Below are positions 60,442 to 64,000 of a stretch of 64,000 nt of DNA, piece after piece. Numbering within the stretch: the stretch's first letter is position 1; every line of letters starts with the position of its first letter. The stretch comes from G963422705 sp963422705 (lineage in GTDB: Bacteria > Poribacteria > WGA-4E > WGA-3G). Under the pieces are notes generated by a model that was given only the letters and a program-made list of their open reading frames with translations, was not told the DNA's origin and ran no database searches. The stretch spans positions 2,790,001 through 2,854,000 of the forward strand of contig OY730443.1 in NCBI GenBank assembly GCA_963422705.1, read 5' to 3'. The position numbers were made by a program, and so were the translations under genes.

Positions 60442-63255
60442 ATGCGTACAAAACACGAACAACAGGAGCTCCCGATTCAGCCGGTGGATGAGCCAATTCT
60501 CTGTTCCCCGTACGCGGAACCAGACGCACATTGGGTTTACGATAAGGAGACGGGCAGGGCGAGTCAACAACCGGGGCGACGCGTCGCCGGTTACTGGGTA
60601 GATACGTATGGCGCGGCCGCCGAACAGTTGGCGTTGAGTTTTGCGCGGGAAGAAGACTGGGGCACACTACCGTTGGTGAATAAATTGCGGAACGATGTGA
60701 AAAAGTGGCGGAAGGCGAACTATCGTAACGCCACGAATATCACGAAGCAGCTGCTGCACTATTGGCGACGTGAAGGACGTCAACGCCCGCTCTTTTTTTG
60801 CCAATTGGAAGCGGTAGAAACGGTTATCTATATCGCCGAAATTCGACGCGCGAAGCACCGTCTCGGTTTTCAGCCGGAGGTTGAGGATGCAGATGTGGAG
60901 CAACTCCGTGATGCTGAACTCATCCGTTACGGGTGTAAAATGGCGACGGGGAGTGGCAAAACGGTTGTGATGGCGATGCTGATTGCGTGGGCATTCTGCA
61001 ACCGGGGAAAGGTGCGCGCCGATACACGGTTTCCATCCGCAGTGCTCGCCATCTGCCCCAATCTGACGATTCGAGACAGGCTTGTGGTACTACGTCCGGA
61101 TGCGGATGACAATTACTACGATAAATTTGATTTGGTACCGCCGACGCTCCAGCCGTTCCTCAGGAAGGGAAAGATTAAAATTACGAACTGGCACCAACTC
61201 ATGCTGCAATCGGAACAGACAGAAGGTGGAAACACACATCGTGTTGTCAACAAAGGTGAGGAAACGCCTGACGCCTATGCGCAGCGCATCCTCGGCGAGC
61301 TGGGCGGACGCGGTGAAATTATGGTGCTTAACGACGAGGCGCATCACGCCTATCGTCCGCCAGTCGAACCTGAAACAAAGCTCAATCGGGAGGAGAAGGA
61401 ACAACGAGAGGCAGCGACGGTATGGATTCAGGGGCTTGACCGGATTCAACAAGCGTGTGGAATCCGGTTTGTTGTAGACTTGTCTGCAACGCCCTTCTAT
61501 CTACAGGGCAGCGGACACCCTGAAGGCAAACCGTTTGAATGGGTAGTGAGCGATTTCGGGCTCGGTGATGCAATAGAGAGTGGCATCACAAAAATCCCAC
61601 GTATTCCGATTGCTGACAGCACCGGACGCCCCGAACCGAAGTATTTTAGGTTATGGGAAAACATCACCAAGAAACTCGGCAAAAAACCTAAGCCTCAGGA
61701 TATCTATCGTGAGGCAAACGATGCCCTCATCACGCTTGCAAGCCAGTGGAAAACACAGTTTGATGGTAGTGTATCACAGATACCGAACTGCATGATAATT
61801 GTCTGTCCGGAGACAAAGGTTGCCGAAGAATTTCATCGCGGCATCTCGGGAGAAAGGTTAATCGACGGTGAGGTTGTTTATCAGAACAGTGACATCTTTC
61901 CGGAGCTCCAAAACCGTGCCGGCACCCTGAAAACGTTCCGCATCGATAACAAGAGACTCAAGGAGGAGGGAAAAGATGAGGATGCGCTCCGGGAGATTGT
62001 TAAAACGATTGGAAAAGAGGGCAAACCGGGCGAACAGATTCGGTGCGTTGTGTCTGTCTCTATGCTAAATGAGGGGTGGGATGCGAACAACGTTACGCAA
62101 ATTCTGGGACTTCGGGCATTTCAGAGTCAACTGCTATGCGAGCAAGTCGTCGGACGTGGGCTCCGGCGCATGAGCTACGATATTAACCCGGAGACGGGAC
62201 TGCTGCCGCCGGAGTATGTGGATATTTACGGGATTCCGTTTTCGTTGATTCCGTTCAAAGGACGGCGGGCGGAGAGGCAAAACCGGCCTGACAAACCGAC
62301 TTATCGCGTCCGCGCCTTAACAGAACGGCGGGCATATGAAATTCAATTTCCGAACGTTGACGGTTATACCTTTGCATCGGAGCACCAAGATGTGGTTACA
62401 GCCGACATCAGCCAGATGGCGCCTATCACATTAGAACTCACCGATGTGCCGAATGCGGTGCTCGCCGGTAGCATCTCCGTGAACGAAGCCAGACATGTCT
62501 ACATTGGGAAAGGGCGCGTGCAGGACAGGCAAGCGTTTTATGATGAGAACCATTTTCAAACCATCAAATTTGACATCGTGCGGCAAATTTTGGCGAATTT
62601 ACCCGTCTCGCAGTGGGAAAAGCGCCCGATTCTCTCTCGCCAGCATCTATTCCCACAGATTTATCGGCTCGTGGACGCCTATACGCAGAAAATAGATTTT
62701 GCCGACACAGACAGGCGCGAATTGGGAATTCTAAAATACAAAAATCAGGTGGTTGATATGTTTCTTAATGCGATTCAACCCAACGAAAAAGCGGGAGAAC
62801 CTATATTAATTCCGATTATCAATCCGGTAAAGCCGTTCGGCAGCTCCGGGGATGTCGATTTCAGCACCACCAAAAACTGCCATCCGACAGAGAAGAGTCA
62901 CGTCAACCTTGTTGCCGTGGATGCCAGGTGGGAGGCGAGTGTGGCCTTTCAACTGGAACGTTCTGCCCATGTGAAAAGCTACGCTCGCAATGAGGGACTC
63001 GGATTTACAATCCCTTATCGCTTCGAGGGGGCATCGCACAATTATCTTACAGATTTTATCATTGAGATGACAGACGGGCGAAAGTTGATTCTTGAGATTA
63101 AGGGATGGGAGAGACATCAAGCCCGGGTGAAGCATCAAGCAGCGCACCGGTGGGTACAAGCCGTCAATCATGCGCAGCGATTTGGCACCTGGGATTTTCT
63201 CGTCTGCCGAAATCCATCCGAGTTAACGGCTTTGTTAGCGGCGAAAGCGAAATGA
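60442..63255 (+). CDS. Type III restriction enzyme Res subunit
   Basis: From ATG at 60442 (AAAAGGAG upstream) the product is 937 residues. It has the helicase Walker A MATGSGKTVVMAML near residue 171, a DEAD-like box LNDEAHHAYRP near 296, motif III VDLSATPFY, and later SMLNEGWDANNVTQ and QVVGRGLRR of helicase domain 2. The C terminus carries the PD-(D/E)xK nuclease motif LTDFIIEMTDGRKLILEIKG. All parts look intact, so with Mod it should cleave unmethylated DNA. Confidence 0.9.
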   Translation: MRTKHEQQELPIQPVDEPILCSPYAEPDAHWVYDKETGRASQQPGRRVAGYWVDTYGAAAEQLALSFAREEDWGTLPLVNKLRNDVKKWRKANYRNATNITKQLLHYWRREGRQRPLFFCQLEAVETVIYIAEIRRAKHRLGFQPEVEDADVEQLRDAELIRYGCKMATGSGKTVVMAMLIAWAFCNRGKVRADTRFPSAVLAICPNLTIRDRLVVLRPDADDNYYDKFDLVPPTLQPFLRKGKIKITNWHQLMLQSEQTEGGNTHRVVNKGEETPDAYAQRILGELGGRGEIMVLNDEAHHAYRPPVEPETKLNREEKEQREAATVWIQGLDRIQQACGIRFVVDLSATPFYLQGSGHPEGKPFEWVVSDFGLGDAIESGITKIPRIPIADSTGRPEPKYFRLWENITKKLGKKPKPQDIYREANDALITLASQWKTQFDGSVSQIPNCMIIVCPETKVAEEFHRGISGERLIDGEVVYQNSDIFPELQNRAGTLKTFRIDNKRLKEEGKDEDALREIVKTIGKEGKPGEQIRCVVSVSMLNEGWDANNVTQILGLRAFQSQLLCEQVVGRGLRRMSYDINPETGLLPPEYVDIYGIPFSLIPFKGRRAERQNRPDKPTYRVRALTERRAYEIQFPNVDGYTFASEHQDVVTADISQMAPITLELTDVPNAVLAGSISVNEARHVYIGKGRVQDRQAFYDENHFQTIKFDIVRQILANLPVSQWEKRPILSRQHLFPQIYRLVDAYTQKIDFADTDRRELGILKYKNQVVDMFLNAIQPNEKAGEPILIPIINPVKPFGSSGDVDFSTTKNCHPTEKSHVNLVAVDARWEASVAFQLERSAHVKSYARNEGLGFTIPYRFEGASHNYLTDFIIEMTDGRKLILEIKGWERHQARVKHQAAHRWVQAVNHAQRFGTWDFLVCRNPSELTALLAAKAK

Positions 63256-63334
63256 GCCGAGGCGATATAAAAAACGTTGACAATCCTTGCGGTTTTTGGT
63301 ACGATGAGGCAATACCATCATTGAAGGAACGCAG

Positions 63335-64000
63335 ATGTTGCCGGCGCCGTTGATAGAAACCGAAGCACAGTTAGAATATCGCCTCTCCGAACCGACGCCG
63401 GCGCTCATTGACGCAATCGCCGCACTTGAAGGCGACATCCTGATTCTCGGGGTTGGCGGGAAGATGGGGACAACACTCGCCACACAGGCGAAACGCGCTA
63501 TAGATGAAGCGGTACGCTCCAAAAAAGTAATCGGGGTATCCCGCTTGTCGGTACCGGGGCTACAAGAAAAGCTGCACGCGGCCGGGATTCAGACAATTGC
63601 AGGCGAACTGCTCAATGAAGGCTGCCTCAAAAAGCTACCCGACATCCAAAATGTGATTTTCATGGCTGGGCGTAAATTCGACGCGACGGGCAATGAACCG
63701 TTGATGGGGACAATCAATACGTATCTGCCCGGGCGTATCTGTGAAAAATTCCCTTCTTCCCGTCTCGTTGTTTTTTCAACCGGAAATGTTTATCCGATGA
63801 CACCTGTCTGCCAAGGCGGGGCAACGGAGCACCATCCGGTCGAACCACTGGGTGAATACGCGCAATCATGCCTCGGACGCGAGCGAGTTTTTGAATACTT
63901 TGCGGCACACTACGGCACCCCCATGGCGATGCTCCGTTTAAACTATGCCGTTGAATTGCGGTATGGTATCCTATTGGACATCGCCGAAAACGTTTATCAG
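63335..64000 (+). CDS. NAD-dependent epimerase/dehydratase, 3' end outside window
   Basis: The gene starts at ATG 63335 behind AAGGAA and stays open for 222 codons to the window edge. ILGVGGKMGTTLA near residue 37 is a Rossmann NAD(P) motif, followed by FMAGRKFDATG and FSTGNVYP. It resembles extended SDR-type epimerases, but the catalytic YxxxK is not clear: the SCLGRERVFEYF segment stands in its place. Substrate unknown. It may share the transcript of the res gene. Confidence 0.7.
   Translation, partial: MLPAPLIETEAQLEYRLSEPTPALIDAIAALEGDILILGVGGKMGTTLATQAKRAIDEAVRSKKVIGVSRLSVPGLQEKLHAAGIQTIAGELLNEGCLKKLPDIQNVIFMAGRKFDATGNEPLMGTINTYLPGRICEKFPSSRLVVFSTGNVYPMTPVCQGGATEHHPVEPLGEYAQSCLGRERVFEYFAAHYGTPMAMLRLNYAVELRYGILLDIAENVYQ

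Noticed and set aside
1..64000. tRNA genes or a replication/attachment site
   Set aside because: No cloverleaf-like pattern with a T-loop GGTTCRAAT was found on either strand by eye, and no phage or plasmid genes are present.

Overview
The window looks like a chromosomal segment of an uncultured Gram-negative-type bacterium with a large accessory genome. Gene content (Gfo/Idh and TIM-barrel sugar enzymes, LamG proteins, TAXI binding protein, STT3-type oligosaccharyltransferase, many secreted paralogues, dense TnpB/IscB-type elements) and the 16S fragments, which carry a one-base variant of the usual EUB338 site at 17465-17482, suggest a Poribacteria-like sponge-symbiont lineage. That placement is an inference; no search was possible.

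Layout. 1-900: 5' part of an IsrB-type (HNH-less IscB) element on the minus strand with its upstream omega-RNA. 1258-4237: flavin monooxygenase, sugar isomerase and NIF3-like genes. 4728-6381: a 58-codon peptide gene, a perfect 20-bp hairpin and a PaaK-like adenylating enzyme. 6620-8060: a MacB-like ABC exporter. 8073-10088: inositol-type catabolic genes (minus). 10118-11521: N4/N6 DNA methyltransferase plus a frameshifted HNH nuclease. 11607-18625: about 7 kb flanked by 101/102-bp direct repeats, holding minus-strand membrane-anchored and zinc-ribbon proteins and pieces of 16S rRNA. 18860-24514: carbonic anhydrase, then an iron-responsive cluster (Fur-box promoter, porin, imelysin, di-haem protein, ferritin-like). 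24594-33502: transport, CsgG-like, sigma factor and pectate lyase-like genes. 34001-36904: thiO-thiS-[MNT/HI0074 pair]-thiG. 37140-54650: three more minus-strand clusters of secreted and single-pass membrane proteins, interrupted by an STT3 gene, a complete IS200/IS605 element and an IS630 remnant. 54771-57402: tnpB remnants and a LamG gene broken by a tnpB element. 57499-63255: a type III restriction-modification system. 63335-end: start of an NAD-dependent epimerase.

The most unusual theme is the promoter architecture of the minus-strand accessory clusters. Each of four clusters is preceded by a copy of an rRNA-operon-like control region: TTGACA-N17-TATAAT promoters (tandem in three copies), in one copy followed by a 16S rRNA that is internally deleted, and in another preceded by a 16S shard. 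Upstream of the promoters three copies carry a stem-loop with a compensatory base change, and two carry the same 3' end of an unrelated gene. The genes behind them recur across clusters: an N-terminal membrane anchor, a low-complexity linker, and a roughly 90-residue helical domain with an 'FG..P.I..F/EW' core; Cys/His-rich zinc-ribbon proteins; secreted beta-propeller and LolA-like proteins. My reading is that rrn control regions were duplicated and captured to drive an envelope/secreted protein system whose function I cannot name. Several members carry frameshifts in homopolymer tracts or an in-frame stop, so phase variation, decay and assembly error all need to be separated.
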